The notes under the pieces are model-generated. The model worked only from the letters and a program-made list of their open reading frames with translations. It was not told the origin of the DNA and made no database searches. From JBLHUT01 sp047629975 (GTDB lineage Bacteria > Pseudomonadota > Alphaproteobacteria > Rhodobacterales > Rhodobacteraceae): a stretch of 40,426 nucleotides of DNA. Location: contig JBLHUT010000004.1 in NCBI GenBank assembly GCA_047629975.1, forward strand, positions 1 to 40,426, written 5' to 3'. The translations under genes and the position numbers were made by a program. Numbering within the stretch: the stretch's first letter is position 1; every line of letters starts with the position of its first letter. Below, in pieces: positions 16,521 to 25,739 of this stretch.

Positions 16521-17369
16521 TCACTCCAGCAGATCAAGTTCTTCGACAATTGCATCAAGCGTATCGGCACGTTGTTTCACGGCAACAGCGTTCTTTCCGA
16601 CATATGCTATCGCAAGCAGCCGTAACATGGACACGACAGTCGCATGGGTATTGAGCATGCCATAACTTGCAACATGGCACGGCAACACCGTTTCAGAAAA
16701 CCGCTCTGCCTGCGCCTGATAGCGATGATCGGTGATTGTGATGATCCGAAGCCGTGATGTGCGTGCATAGGCCAAAAGAGAGCGCAACAGCTTTGGACGT
16801 GTTTCCAAGGTGACAAGGACAAGCGCATCACGCGGGCCCATCATTGCCAAATCGCTGGCCCAATCTTGCCCGGCCCCATCAAGATAATGGACATCGTGAC
16901 GCAATCGCGAAAACAGCGTTTTACCAATGCGTGCGACACCGTCTTCAGCGCCAAACCCCAAAAACCACACGCGCGGCGCTGTTGACAGGATCCCGGCAAC
17001 CTCTGGCAAACGATCCGAGCGCAGTTCCTCGAAGGTCCGGGTCAAATTGCGCAGCTCCAACTCAAGATGGTCACCAATCGAACGGCCCAAAACGATTTGG
17101 TCAGGTGCCTGTTCCTTTTGGGAATAGGGCTGGGTTTGGTCGCGTTCTTCGCGCGCCTGCAGACGGACTTCTTCAAAATCAACATATCCCAAACTGCGGA
17201 AAAAACGGGCAGTCGTCGCTTTGGACACCCCTGCCATATTTGCAAGTTCAGTCGCAGTATGGGTTTCTATAAGTCCCTGATTTTCAAGCAGTACCTTGGA
17301 GATTTTTTGCTCGCTGCTTGTCAGGCGCGCGTGCTTTTCATGGATGCGAAGGATGAGTCTTGAAGCCAT
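16521..17369 (-). CDS. RpiR/MurR-family regulator (HTH + SIS domain)
   Basis: A 282-residue regulator. The N-terminal HTH (about 1-75) includes ATELANMAGVSKATTARFF. The SIS domain (about 110-250), with VWFLGFGAEDGVARIGKTL and the second glycine/serine strand LVLVTLETRP, usually binds a phosphosugar or related metabolite. It diverges from the 5-FCL-like/ABC transporter operon across 94 bp that contain a perfect TGAAAC palindrome. I infer that it represses that operon and probably itself. The ligand is unknown; a thiamine-precursor link comes only from the neighbours. Confidence 0.92.
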   Translation of the reverse strand: MASRLILRIHEKHARLTSSEQKISKVLLENQGLIETHTATELANMAGVSKATTARFFRSLGYVDFEEVRLQAREERDQTQPYSQKEQAPDQIVLGRSIGDHLELELRNLTRTFEELRSDRLPEVAGILSTAPRVWFLGFGAEDGVARIGKTLFSRLRHDVHYLDGAGQDWASDLAMMGPRDALVLVTLETRPKLLRSLLAYARTSRLRIITITDHRYQAQAERFSETVLPCHVASYGMLNTHATVVSMLRLLAIAYVGKNAVAVKQRADTLDAIVEELDLLE

Positions 17370-17405
17370 AAAAAAGGAATATCCCGTGTCGCGTCCAGAT
17401 TCAAG

Positions 17406-17449
17406 TTGACCTATGAAACAAAAGTTTCACTACTGTGAAACAGTGAAAC
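17406..17449 (+). promoter_or_regulatory. RpiR-type operator inside the promoter of the transporter operon
   Basis: A perfect palindrome TGAAAC-AAAA-GTTTCA lies at 17414-17429. Two further direct TGAAAC copies follow at 17436-17441 and 17444-17449. A TTGACC -35-like element (17406-17411) precedes the palindrome and a weak -10-like TACTGT (17431-17436) follows it, so a bound protein would block the promoter. The ATG of the first gene is 35 bp past the palindrome. Sites and spacing are seen; the RpiR assignment is inferred from divergence. Confidence 0.7.
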
Positions 17450-17463
17450 GTAAAGGAATCGCA

Positions 17464-18201
17464 ATGTCTACTTCAAAGGTTGTCCGAGAACGGATTTGGA
17501 CAAAACTGCATGATGTTGCAAAGCCGGACACGCGGTTTCATCTGAATTTCGCTGAAGTAATCCCGGACTTTGAAGGGTCGGAAAAGGCAACCGACCACGT
17601 GGTTGCCCAGGAGGCTTACGCAGGCTCTTCGTTTGCGTTTATCACGCCGGACAATTGCCTTGCCGACTTGCGCCGCCGGATGATCGAAGATGGCAAGCCG
17701 TTCGTCATGTCCACGTATGGGATCTATCGCGGCTTTGTTTTGCTTGAACCGGAAAATGTTCCCGAAGGTGCAGCACTTTATGCGTCATGGCTTGACGGTA
17801 TGGAGCATTTCGGCACGCCAATCACATTGGAAGAAATCGCAAGGCGCGGCCGGTTTGACCTGATGGTCACGGGGGCCTCTGCTGTTTCAAGGAACGGTGT
17901 CCGGTTTGGCAAAGGCCATGGATTCTTTGATCTGGAATGGGGCATGTTTACGGACCTTGGCCTTGTCGATGAGACAACACCCGTGATGGCCGTTGTCCAT
18001 GACGTGCAGCTCGTGGAAGATCAGTTGCAGCCATCCGAAACTGACATCTTGGTCGATAAAATTGCGACCCCTACACAGATGTACACAGTTGAACGCCGCG
18101 CCAAACGCCCAAGTGGCGTGAAATGGCCGCTGCTCGACCCCAAACAAATTGCGCAAACACCACCGTTGCAGGAATTGCAGCGCATCCAAGGCCTAGCCTG
18201 A
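17464..18201 (+). CDS. 5-formyltetrahydrofolate cyclo-ligase paralogue (COG0212 type)
   Basis: A 245-residue member of the 5-FTHF cyclo-ligase fold. The motif VRFGKGHGFFDLEWGM (around 143-158) corresponds to the nucleotide-binding RxGxGxGYYD of true enzymes, and VVHDVQLVEDQLQPSETDIL corresponds to the late strand before the final P-T-P loop (ATPTQMY). The ATG at 17464 has AAAGGA in front; an upstream in-frame ATG at 17413 would lie within the operator and is rejected. COG0212 paralogues have been tied to thiamine metabolism by comparative genomics and mutants. Its place ahead of a THI5-like transporter fits that. Whether it acts on folate or a thiamine-related compound is open. Confidence 0.85.
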   Translation: MSTSKVVRERIWTKLHDVAKPDTRFHLNFAEVIPDFEGSEKATDHVVAQEAYAGSSFAFITPDNCLADLRRRMIEDGKPFVMSTYGIYRGFVLLEPENVPEGAALYASWLDGMEHFGTPITLEEIARRGRFDLMVTGASAVSRNGVRFGKGHGFFDLEWGMFTDLGLVDETTPVMAVVHDVQLVEDQLQPSETDILVDKIATPTQMYTVERRAKRPSGVKWPLLDPKQIAQTPPLQELQRIQGLA

Positions 18202-18226
18202 CCCCATCCAACAGGAGATCAATGAC

Positions 18227-19198
18227 ATGACTTTAAGACTGAACCGCCGCCATTTTCTGGGCACTGCCGGTGCCGCTGCTGCTGCATCATCCCTTCCCAT
18301 GCGGGCAATGGCTGCGACGCCACTGATCATGCAGGCCGCTTGGATCAACGACGCCGAATTTGCCGGTTACTTTCTGGCGATGGACAAGGGCTATTATACC
18401 GACGAAGGGCTGGATCTAACCTATCTGTCCGGCGGACCCGACGTGATCCCCGAAAGCACGATCATTGCTGGCCGGGCTGATCTGGCGCTCACCACACCCG
18501 ACACAACACTCAAGGCGATCGTTGATCAGGGCGCCCCCTTTAAGATTATCGGTGCACAATACCAAAAGAACCCGATCGGGATCGTGTCACTGGTGGGCAG
18601 CGGCATCAACTCACCCGCTGATCTTGTCGGCAAAACCCTTGCCGTGCCACCGGTCAACGTGATCTCTGTCGAGGCGATGCTGAAACTGAACGACATTGAT
18701 CCCGGCGACGTCAATATCGTACCATATGCTTATGATCCGACACCGCTGATCAAAGGTGAAATTGATGCCAGCCTCGATTTTACAACGAATGTACCTTATA
18801 CAATCAGCCTGCAAGGGGTCGAGGCGACATCCTTCCTTCTCTATGATTTCGGCTATACGACCTACAACGACACCGTTGTTGTGACGGAAGAAACCTTGAA
18901 AACCAAACGCGCCGAACTGGTTTCATGGCTGCGTGCAAGTCGCAAAGGCTGGATCGAGAACAATGTCGATACAGCCCTTTGGCCGGCAAAGTGGGCAGAT
19001 ACCCATTTCGCAGGCACCGGCAGGTCGATCGACAATGAAGTCTTCTTCAACGAAGCGCAAAAGCCGCTTATGGAAAACCCGGCGGGCATTTTTGCGATGA
19101 CCGAAGAAGGCATCGACGCCAATCTCAGCGCATTGGCCCAAGTCGGCATCAACGGGTCGCGCGATATGTTCGACACGACATTGCTAGAAGAAATCTGA
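18227..19198 (+). CDS. THI5/NMT1-like ABC transporter substrate-binding protein (ThiY-like)
   Basis: Periplasmic binding protein of the NMT1/THI5-like/SsuA group, 323 residues. A Tat signal (NRRHFLG, Ala-rich core, likely cleavage near residue 29 after AMA) exports it folded. The mature domain starts with MQAAWINDAEFAGYFLAMDK and a glycine-rich GGPDVIPESTIIAGRADLAL, the family core that binds pyrimidine-like ligands. It follows the cyclo-ligase paralogue by 25 bp and its TGA shares a base with the ATPase ATG. Candidate ligands are thiamine pyrimidine precursors (HMP or formylaminopyrimidine); taurine/sulfonate or nitrate-type ligands cannot be excluded. Confidence 0.88.
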   Translation: MTLRLNRRHFLGTAGAAAAASSLPMRAMAATPLIMQAAWINDAEFAGYFLAMDKGYYTDEGLDLTYLSGGPDVIPESTIIAGRADLALTTPDTTLKAIVDQGAPFKIIGAQYQKNPIGIVSLVGSGINSPADLVGKTLAVPPVNVISVEAMLKLNDIDPGDVNIVPYAYDPTPLIKGEIDASLDFTTNVPYTISLQGVEATSFLLYDFGYTTYNDTVVVTEETLKTKRAELVSWLRASRKGWIENNVDTALWPAKWADTHFAGTGRSIDNEVFFNEAQKPLMENPAGIFAMTEEGIDANLSALAQVGINGSRDMFDTTLLEEI

Positions 19199-19965
19199 TG
19201 TCCAACCCGGACGGGATTTCCCTTTCCGGGGTCTACAAGACCTTTGAAGGACGCGGAAAGACGGTTGAAGCGCTGCACGATGTGGCGCTTTACTGTCCGC
19301 CTGCGTCCTTCACGGCTGTGATCGGTCCCTCGGGTTGCGGCAAGTCCACAGCACTGCGCATCGCTTTGGGGCTTGAGACAGCGGATGCCGGCGAGGTGTT
19401 GATCAACGGTGAAGCGCCAATGGTTGCGGCCAGATCCGGCAAGACGGGCGTTGCGTTTCAAGACTCGGCATTGCTTCCATGGCGCAGTGTCCGTCGCAAC
19501 ATCGAGGTACCGCTCGAAGTCATTGGCCTCAACCGCAAAGCGCACGCTCCCCGCGTGCAGGCGATGATCGAGCTTGTCGGGTTAAAGGGGTTCGAGAACT
19601 CCCTCCCCGCAGAGCTGTCAGGCGGTATGCGCCAGCGTGTGGCGATTGCCCGCGCGCTGGTCACCGAACCCTCGGTCTTGTTTATGGACGAACCGTTTGG
19701 CGCATTGGACCAGATTTTACGCCGTCAGATGAACGTCGAATTGCAGCGTATCTGGCAGAAAACCGGCGCGACGGCGCTTTTGGTCACGCACGGGATTGAC
19801 GAGGCCATTTTTCTGGCTGACCGCGTTGCCGTGATGCACGCAAACCCCGGTCGGATTGTGGAAATTATCGATGTGCCTTTTGCGCGCCCCCGTCATCCAG
19901 ACTTGTTCTCAGATCCGGCGTTCCATGCTTTGACAGATCGTATCGCTTCGGTGCTGCATGGCTAG
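19198..19965 (+). CDS. ABC transporter ATP-binding protein (SsuB/ThiZ-like)
   Basis: A 255-residue ATPase driving the importer. Walker A is GPSGCGKST (around 43-51), the Q-loop lies in AFQDSALLPWRS, the signature is LSGGMRQRVAIARAL (around 140-154), and Walker B with D-loop is VLFMDEPFGALD; the H-loop is LLVTHGIDEA. The AT-rich-free gap to the binding protein is absent (one shared base), and its end overlaps the permease start by 8 bp. These features make it the dedicated ATPase of this transporter. Confidence 0.95.
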   Translation: MSNPDGISLSGVYKTFEGRGKTVEALHDVALYCPPASFTAVIGPSGCGKSTALRIALGLETADAGEVLINGEAPMVAARSGKTGVAFQDSALLPWRSVRRNIEVPLEVIGLNRKAHAPRVQAMIELVGLKGFENSLPAELSGGMRQRVAIARALVTEPSVLFMDEPFGALDQILRRQMNVELQRIWQKTGATALLVTHGIDEAIFLADRVAVMHANPGRIVEIIDVPFARPRHPDLFSDPAFHALTDRIASVLHG

Positions 19966-21517
19966 AGTGCCAACAGGCCTGCGCAATATCGCGATCTTGC
20001 TTCTGATCTGGGAAATCGCGGGCCGCCTGGATCTGGTCGCCAGTGGCGCCTTGCCGGGGTTCAGCGAAATCCTGATCCGCCTGTGGGAAGACCGTGCAGA
20101 TTATCCGCGCCACATCTGGGCGACGCTTTATGCCTCGGGCATGGGTTTTCTGATAGGCAATGTGATTGCGCTGATTGCGGGGGTGGCTTTCGCGATGTCG
20201 CCGACGCTGTTGCGCCTCTTTCGCGGCGTCAATATTGCTGTTTTTGCATTGCCGCCCATCGCGATTGCTCCGATCCTTGTGCTGACATTGTCCGGCATGG
20301 CACCGCGCATCGTCCTCGCCGCTTTGGCGGTCTACTTCGTGACCATGACAGCCACGGTCATCGGCATAAGCCAGTCGGACAGCAGGGCAAGTGATCTCGT
20401 CAAGGCCTATGGCGGTGGCCGCTGGCGTGTCCTTTGGCTGGTTCAATTGCGCAGCGCGTTGCCCACCATCATTACCGGCTTTCAGATTGCGGCCCCCAAC
20501 GCGGTGCTGGGCGCCATTCTGGCCGAGTTTGGCGGTGGCGGGCGCTGGGGCCTTGGCACTTATCTGCTTGGATCGCTTGGTCGAGGAGAGCCCGACAGGC
20601 TTTGGGGTATCGGCCTGATCGCAACTGCAATTGCAGGATTGGGCTATTTGGTCTTTTCGTTGATGTCTCGGCGCTTGCTTGGGGCGACGCGTGCTGTGAC
20701 TTTGAATACCGCCAGTCCCATCGGCGGCGCGGTATCTGCATCCATGCCGCAGCGTGCGATGATGCTGTTAGGCGCTGTCTCTCTCCCTTTCCTTCTCTGG
20801 TGGGGCTTCATCGTGCTAACCGGCGTGCCTGCAATGATCGCAAAGACGCCCTTTGGGGTGATCGATTATCTGTTTTTCGCAAAAACTGCCCCCGCTGCAC
20901 AAGAAAAGCTCTTGCAGGCATTGTCCGAGACACTCCCCATCACGTTTGCCGGCATGGCGGCAGGCATCGGCTTTGCATTTCTGCTGGCAATTTCGACACG
21001 CCTTTTCCCGAACGCCATTCGCGCATTTATGCCGGTGGCGCTTGTCACGCAAACGATGCCTCTGGTGGCTCTCACTCCGCTTCTGGTGTTGATGTTCGGG
21101 CGCGGCACCTCTTTGACGTTATGGGTGACGATCTCTGTGACGTTCTTTCCCGCCTTTGTCACATTGGCACAAGGGATCGCATTGGTTCCGCGCAGCGCAC
21201 AGGATTTGCCGCGCGCCTATGGCGCTTCTGCTTGGCAGGAAATGCGGATGGTGACGATCCCTGCGTCCCTTCCGTATCTGTTTGCGGCGACGCGCCTTAC
21301 AGTCCCGCGCGCATTGCTCGGTGTGATGATCGCTGAGTGGCTGGCGACCGGTCGGGGGCTTGGAAATCTGTTGAACCAATCGCGCGGCTACCTCGACTTT
21401 GGTATGATCTGGACCGTTGCTTTTGTCTCGGTCCTCTTGTCAGTCGTCCTCTATCAGCTCGTCGTTGTAGTCGAACGAACCGTGCTACGACGTTTGGGCA
21501 TGCAAACAGCAGAATGA
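19958..21517 (+). CDS. Fused two-domain ABC transporter permease
   Basis: The 519 residues are twice the length of SsuC/ThiX-type permeases. Each half has about six membrane helices and one EAA loop: the first near residues 145-190 (KAYGGGRWRVLWLVQLRSAL followed by AAPNAVLGAILAEF), the second near 425-470 (RAYGASAWQEMRMVTIPASL followed by PRALLGVMIAEW). One polypeptide can therefore supply both membrane halves of the importer. The halves are divergent from each other, so this is an old fusion rather than a recent tandem duplication. It is the last gene of the operon; a weak 6-bp inverted repeat followed by TTTT lies at 21517-21556. Confidence 0.92.
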   Translation: MARVPTGLRNIAILLLIWEIAGRLDLVASGALPGFSEILIRLWEDRADYPRHIWATLYASGMGFLIGNVIALIAGVAFAMSPTLLRLFRGVNIAVFALPPIAIAPILVLTLSGMAPRIVLAALAVYFVTMTATVIGISQSDSRASDLVKAYGGGRWRVLWLVQLRSALPTIITGFQIAAPNAVLGAILAEFGGGGRWGLGTYLLGSLGRGEPDRLWGIGLIATAIAGLGYLVFSLMSRRLLGATRAVTLNTASPIGGAVSASMPQRAMMLLGAVSLPFLLWWGFIVLTGVPAMIAKTPFGVIDYLFFAKTAPAAQEKLLQALSETLPITFAGMAAGIGFAFLLAISTRLFPNAIRAFMPVALVTQTMPLVALTPLLVLMFGRGTSLTLWVTISVTFFPAFVTLAQGIALVPRSAQDLPRAYGASAWQEMRMVTIPASLPYLFAATRLTVPRALLGVMIAEWLATGRGLGNLLNQSRGYLDFGMIWTVAFVSVLLSVVLYQLVVVVERTVLRRLGMQTAE

Positions 21518-21879
21518 CACCGTTAAGCCGCCTTGATCGAAGAGACGCGGTGTTTTGCCGCATTCAAGACTAAAAATTGCATGGACGGGCTCGGATCGAT
21601 CAAAGGACCCTCTTTGCTGACAGCATCGATTGGTGCGAAAACGCACTAACTCCCCCACAAAAAGCCGTGCCGCGCAGGATACCTAAGGTCAGGTTTGCGC
21701 CAACACCGGCGTCAAGTTTCAGGCCCCTACACGTTGCACGAAAAAGGGGCCCCCGAAGGGACCCCGTTAGTTTCCCGTTTCGGGTTCGATCTTTTACCGC
21801 TTGTCAGGCTTTTGGCTGTGGCCCGAAGCGAGCGCACCCGCCCCGGATCCCTGTTTCAGATGCGTTTCCCGCGCTTGGG
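21518..21879. other. Convergent intergenic region
   Basis: The 362 bases between the permease and nrdJ stops hold no protein-like frame. They contain a weak stem ACACCG/CGGTGT with a T tract for the plus-strand operon (21517-21556) and the strong nrdJ terminator at 21741-21765. Confidence 0.6.
21741..21765 (-). terminator. Rho-independent terminator of nrdJ
   Basis: On the minus strand GGGGTCCC-TTCG-GGGGCCCC (one G-T wobble) forms a stable tetraloop hairpin directly followed by TTTTT. It starts 115 bp after the nrdJ stop. Confidence 0.88.
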
Positions 21880-24800
21880 TCAGCTACATCCCGACGTGCC
21901 ACCGCAGGTGTTGCACTTCATGCAGGTGCCGTTCCGCACCAGCGTATAGTTGCCGCACTCGCCACACGCCTCGCCTTCGTAACCCTGCATCTTGGCCTTG
22001 ACCCGCGCATCCATGCCGGTGGAAACCGCCGCACCGGACGTCGCCGGCGCGCTCAATGTGTTGATCATCGTCGCCGCATCCAATGAAGTGTCAAAGGCCA
22101 CGGCCCCCTGCATCCCGCCTTGCAACACGACCAGAGATTGCGGCAGGCGCTTGCGCAGATACCCGCTGGAGCTGATCTGCTTGAGCACCTCGAGCGATTT
22201 TGACGCTGCCACCTCGGACACCGATTTGACGTTGCTCACGCCCTGTTGCTCACCCTGCCCCAGATCGTCAAACGCGTGACCCTCGGGTTTCACATGGGCA
22301 AGATCGGTCCGGTCAAGATACGACACAGCAAGCTCGCGGAAGATATAGTCAAGGATCGAGGTCGCGTTCTTGATCGAATCGTTGCCTTGAACCATGCCCG
22401 CAGGCTCGAATTTGGTGAAGGTAAACGCATCGACGAACTCTTCGAGCGGCACCCCGTATTGCAGGCCCACCGACACCGCGATGGCAAAGTTGTTCATCAT
22501 CGCCCGAAAGCCGGCACCCTCTTTGTGCATGTCGATAAATATCTCGCCCAGCTTGCCGCCTTCGTATTCACCGGTGCGCAGATAGACCTTGTGACCACCG
22601 ACATTCGCCTTTTGGGTATAGCCCTTGCGCCGCTGGGGCATTTTCTCGCGGTGGCTTTTCATCACCTCTTTGATGATCACTTTTTCAATGATCTTTTCGG
22701 CAAGAACGATGGCTTTTTCATGCGTGGATCCTGTCTCGAGGATCTCTGCGGCATCATCGTCATCCTCTACCAGCGAGGCCGCCAGCGGTTGGGACAGCTT
22801 GGAGCCGTCACGATAAAGCGCGTTCGCCTTGGTGCCCAGCGACCAGCTCAACTCATAGGCCTTCTGGCAATCTTCGATCGTGGCATCATTGGGCATGTTG
22901 ATCGTCTTCGAGATCGCACCCGAGATGAACGACTGCGCCGCAGCCATCATATAGATGTGGCTTTCGACATTCAGGAAACGCTTGCCTTTTTTGCCACACG
23001 GGTTGGCACAATCGAACACGCTGTAATGGTGTTCTTGCAGGAACGGCGCCCCCTCAAGGGTCATCGTGCCGCAAACGTGGTCGTTGGCCGCGTCGATCTG
23101 TGCCTTGGTAAAACCCAGATGGCGCAGCATGTCGAAAGACGGATCCGAAAGGGTATCAACCGGAATGCCCAGCACATCTGTGCAAAACTCAAGGCCAAGG
23201 CTCCACTGGTTGAACACAAAACGGATGTCGAACGCGCTTGGCAGGGCGGCTTCGACCTTGGCGATCTCGGCCGGACCAAAACCGTGCCCGATCAGCGCGG
23301 TGTGGTTGATGCCCGGTGCATTGCCGATGCTGCCGTGACCCACGGCATAGCTGACGATCTCTTCGACCTCGCTTGAGCGGTAGCCCAGCTTTTCAAGGGC
23401 TGCCGGCACCGACTGGTTGATGATCTTGAAATATCCGCCACCTGCCAGCTTTTTGAACTTCACCAGCGCAAAATCCGGCTCGATGCCTGTAGTGTCACAA
23501 TCCATCACCAGCCCGATTGTGCCCGTGGGCGCGATCACCGTAGCTTGCGCGTTGCGATAACCGTGAAGCTGCCCCAGCGAAAGTGCTTCGTCCCAAGCCG
23601 TCTTTGCCAGCTCTGACAACAACTTGTCAGGGCAATTGGCATGATCAAGGGGCAGCGGCTTGACTGCCAGCTGCTCGTACCCGTCGGTCGCGCCGTACGC
23701 CGCACGCCGGTGGTTGCGGATGACGCGCAACATGTTGTCGGCGTTGCGCTTGTAGCCGCTGAACGGTCCAAGCTCGCTGGCGATCTCGGCGCTGGTGGCA
23801 TAAGAAACACCCGTCATGACAGCGGTCAATGCCCCGCACAACGCCCGCCCCTCGTCGCTGTCATAGCTGTGGCCCATGTTCATCAGCAAACCGCCGATGT
23901 TGGCATACCCCAAGCCCAGCGTGCGGAAATCATATGACCGCTGTGCAATCTCTTTTGACGGGAATTGCGCCATCGTCACGCTGACCTCAAGCGTCAAGGT
24001 CCAAAGACGGGTCGCATGCATGTAATCGTCGGCTTGAAACTGGCCGTTCTCATAGAATTTCAGCAGGTTCATGGACGCAAGATTACAAGCCGTATCATCA
24101 AGGAACATGTATTCCGAACACGGGTTCGACCCGCGGATCGCGCCGTCTTCGGGGCAGGTGTGCCAATCGTTCACCGTGTCGTGGAACTGAATGCCGGGAT
24201 CGGCACAGGCCCACGCGGCATGGCCCACCTGCTCCCACAAATCGCGCGCTTTGATGGTTTTGGCCACCTTTCCGTCGCGCCGGTTCAACAATGCCCAGTC
24301 CGCATCATCCTTTACCGCCTGCAAAAAGGCATTCGTCACCCGGATGGAGTTGTTGGAGTTCTGGCCCGAAACGCTTGCGTACGCTTCGCTATCCCAGTCG
24401 GTGTCGTAGCTCGGGAATTCGATGCTGCTATATCCCTGCCGGGCGTATTGCAGCACACGGTTCACGTATGTCTCTGGAATTGCGACCTTCTTGGCGTCTT
24501 TCACGGCCGCCTTGAGGGCGGTGTTGACCTTGGGGTCTGTCGCCCCTTCGATCGTTCCGTCAAAGCCCTGTATCGCCTTGAAGATCAGGTTCAGCTTCTG
24601 CTCGTGCATCTTGGAGCCGGCCACGATCGAGGCGACCTTCTGCTCTTCTTTCACTTTCCAGTTGATGAATTCTTCGATGTCGGGGTGGTCGGCATCACAG
24701 ATTACCATTTTGGCTGCACGCCGCGTTGTGCCGCCCGATTTGATGGCCCCCGCCGCGCGGTCGCCGATCTTGAGAAACCCCATCAAACCACTGGAGCGCC

Positions 24801-25545
24801 CCCCACCCGAAAGGCTCTCTCCCGCAGCTCGCAGACTGGAAAAGTTCGTGCCCGTGCCAGAGCCGTATTTGAACAGGCGTGCCTCGCGGACCCAAAGATC
24901 CATGATGCCACCCTCGTTCACCAGATCGTCACTGACCGACTGGATAAAACAGGCGTGGGGCTGCGGGTGCTCGTAGCTGCTGGTAGACTTTGTCAGCTTG
25001 CCGGATTTGTAATCGACATAATAATGCCCCTGCGCAGGCCCATCAATACCGTACGCCCAATGCAGGCCGGTGTTGAACCACTGCGGGCTGTTGGGGGCCG
25101 CACGCTGTGTTGCCAGCATATAGCGCATTTCGTCGAAATATGCGCGCGCGTCTTCCTCGGTCGTGAAATAGCCGCCCTTCCAACCCCAATAGGTCCACGC
25201 GCCTGCAAGACGGTCGAACACCTGCTTCGCCGACATCTCGCCGATGTAGCGTTGCGCGACGGGCAGCGCCTCAAGCGCCTCTTCATCAGGGACTGACCGC
25301 CAGAGAAACTCGGGGACCTTGTTTTCGCGCACCTTCTTGAGCTTTGCGGCAACGCCGGCTTTGCGGAAATATTTCTGGGCGATCACATCGGAAGCAACCT
25401 GGCTCCACTTGGCGGGAATGTCGATGCCTTCGAGTTTGAACACAACCGTGCCGTCCGGGTTGCGAATTTCCGACGTTGTTTTCGAAAATTTCAGCGCGTC
25501 ATAGGCGTCGCTTCCGGCGGTGGTAAACTTGCGTTCAATTTTCAT
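21880..25545 (-). CDS. nrdJ: Adenosylcobalamin-dependent (class II) ribonucleotide reductase
   Basis: Makes deoxyribonucleotides from ribonucleoside di/triphosphates using adenosylcobalamin, independent of oxygen. From the ATG at 25545 (MKIERKFTTAG) it has 1221 residues, the long form typical of alphaproteobacteria. Visible motifs include RAAPNSPQWFNTG and PHACFIQSV in the N-terminal half, the active-site strands NPCSEYMFLDDTACNLASMN and PTGTIGLVMDCDTTGIEPDF, and a C-terminal cysteine cluster (CGECGNYTL ... CMKCNTCGGTSGC) that serves redox recycling and metal binding. A start at 25575 adds 10 unconserved residues and is less likely. No cobalamin riboswitch is seen upstream; an NrdR-like box is. 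A terminator follows. Confidence 0.97.
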   Translation of the reverse strand: MKIERKFTTAGSDAYDALKFSKTTSEIRNPDGTVVFKLEGIDIPAKWSQVASDVIAQKYFRKAGVAAKLKKVRENKVPEFLWRSVPDEEALEALPVAQRYIGEMSAKQVFDRLAGAWTYWGWKGGYFTTEEDARAYFDEMRYMLATQRAAPNSPQWFNTGLHWAYGIDGPAQGHYYVDYKSGKLTKSTSSYEHPQPHACFIQSVSDDLVNEGGIMDLWVREARLFKYGSGTGTNFSSLRAAGESLSGGGRSSGLMGFLKIGDRAAGAIKSGGTTRRAAKMVICDADHPDIEEFINWKVKEEQKVASIVAGSKMHEQKLNLIFKAIQGFDGTIEGATDPKVNTALKAAVKDAKKVAIPETYVNRVLQYARQGYSSIEFPSYDTDWDSEAYASVSGQNSNNSIRVTNAFLQAVKDDADWALLNRRDGKVAKTIKARDLWEQVGHAAWACADPGIQFHDTVNDWHTCPEDGAIRGSNPCSEYMFLDDTACNLASMNLLKFYENGQFQADDYMHATRLWTLTLEVSVTMAQFPSKEIAQRSYDFRTLGLGYANIGGLLMNMGHSYDSDEGRALCGALTAVMTGVSYATSAEIASELGPFSGYKRNADNMLRVIRNHRRAAYGATDGYEQLAVKPLPLDHANCPDKLLSELAKTAWDEALSLGQLHGYRNAQATVIAPTGTIGLVMDCDTTGIEPDFALVKFKKLAGGGYFKIINQSVPAALEKLGYRSSEVEEIVSYAVGHGSIGNAPGINHTALIGHGFGPAEIAKVEAALPSAFDIRFVFNQWSLGLEFCTDVLGIPVDTLSDPSFDMLRHLGFTKAQIDAANDHVCGTMTLEGAPFLQEHHYSVFDCANPCGKKGKRFLNVESHIYMMAAAQSFISGAISKTINMPNDATIEDCQKAYELSWSLGTKANALYRDGSKLSQPLAASLVEDDDDAAEILETGSTHEKAIVLAEKIIEKVIIKEVMKSHREKMPQRRKGYTQKANVGGHKVYLRTGEYEGGKLGEIFIDMHKEGAGFRAMMNNFAIAVSVGLQYGVPLEEFVDAFTFTKFEPAGMVQGNDSIKNATSILDYIFRELAVSYLDRTDLAHVKPEGHAFDDLGQGEQQGVSNVKSVSEVAASKSLEVLKQISSSGYLRKRLPQSLVVLQGGMQGAVAFDTSLDAATMINTLSAPATSGAAVSTGMDARVKAKMQGYEGEACGECGNYTLVRNGTCMKCNTCGGTSGCS

Positions 25546-25739
25546 CTGTCTTGCCCCAAGTGGATTGCCGCACATCTGGCGGCGCTGGTTTTAGTCTGAG
25601 TTCCGGCAGCGCGTGCCGCGGCGAAAGTGTCTTTAGCTCTACAGCGCAGCGCCACGTGCCCCGGAATGTTCCGAAACGTCGGGGCCCCGCCCCGGTGCGC
25701 ATTGCTCGTTTTAAGGTCTGGTCTATTCCGTTGACCGCG

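Noticed and set aside
22246..25296. Two long plus-strand open frames (376 and 443 codons) opposite nrdJ
   Set aside because: Both are antisense to a complete nrdJ with all motifs; no ribosome site or recognisable domain.
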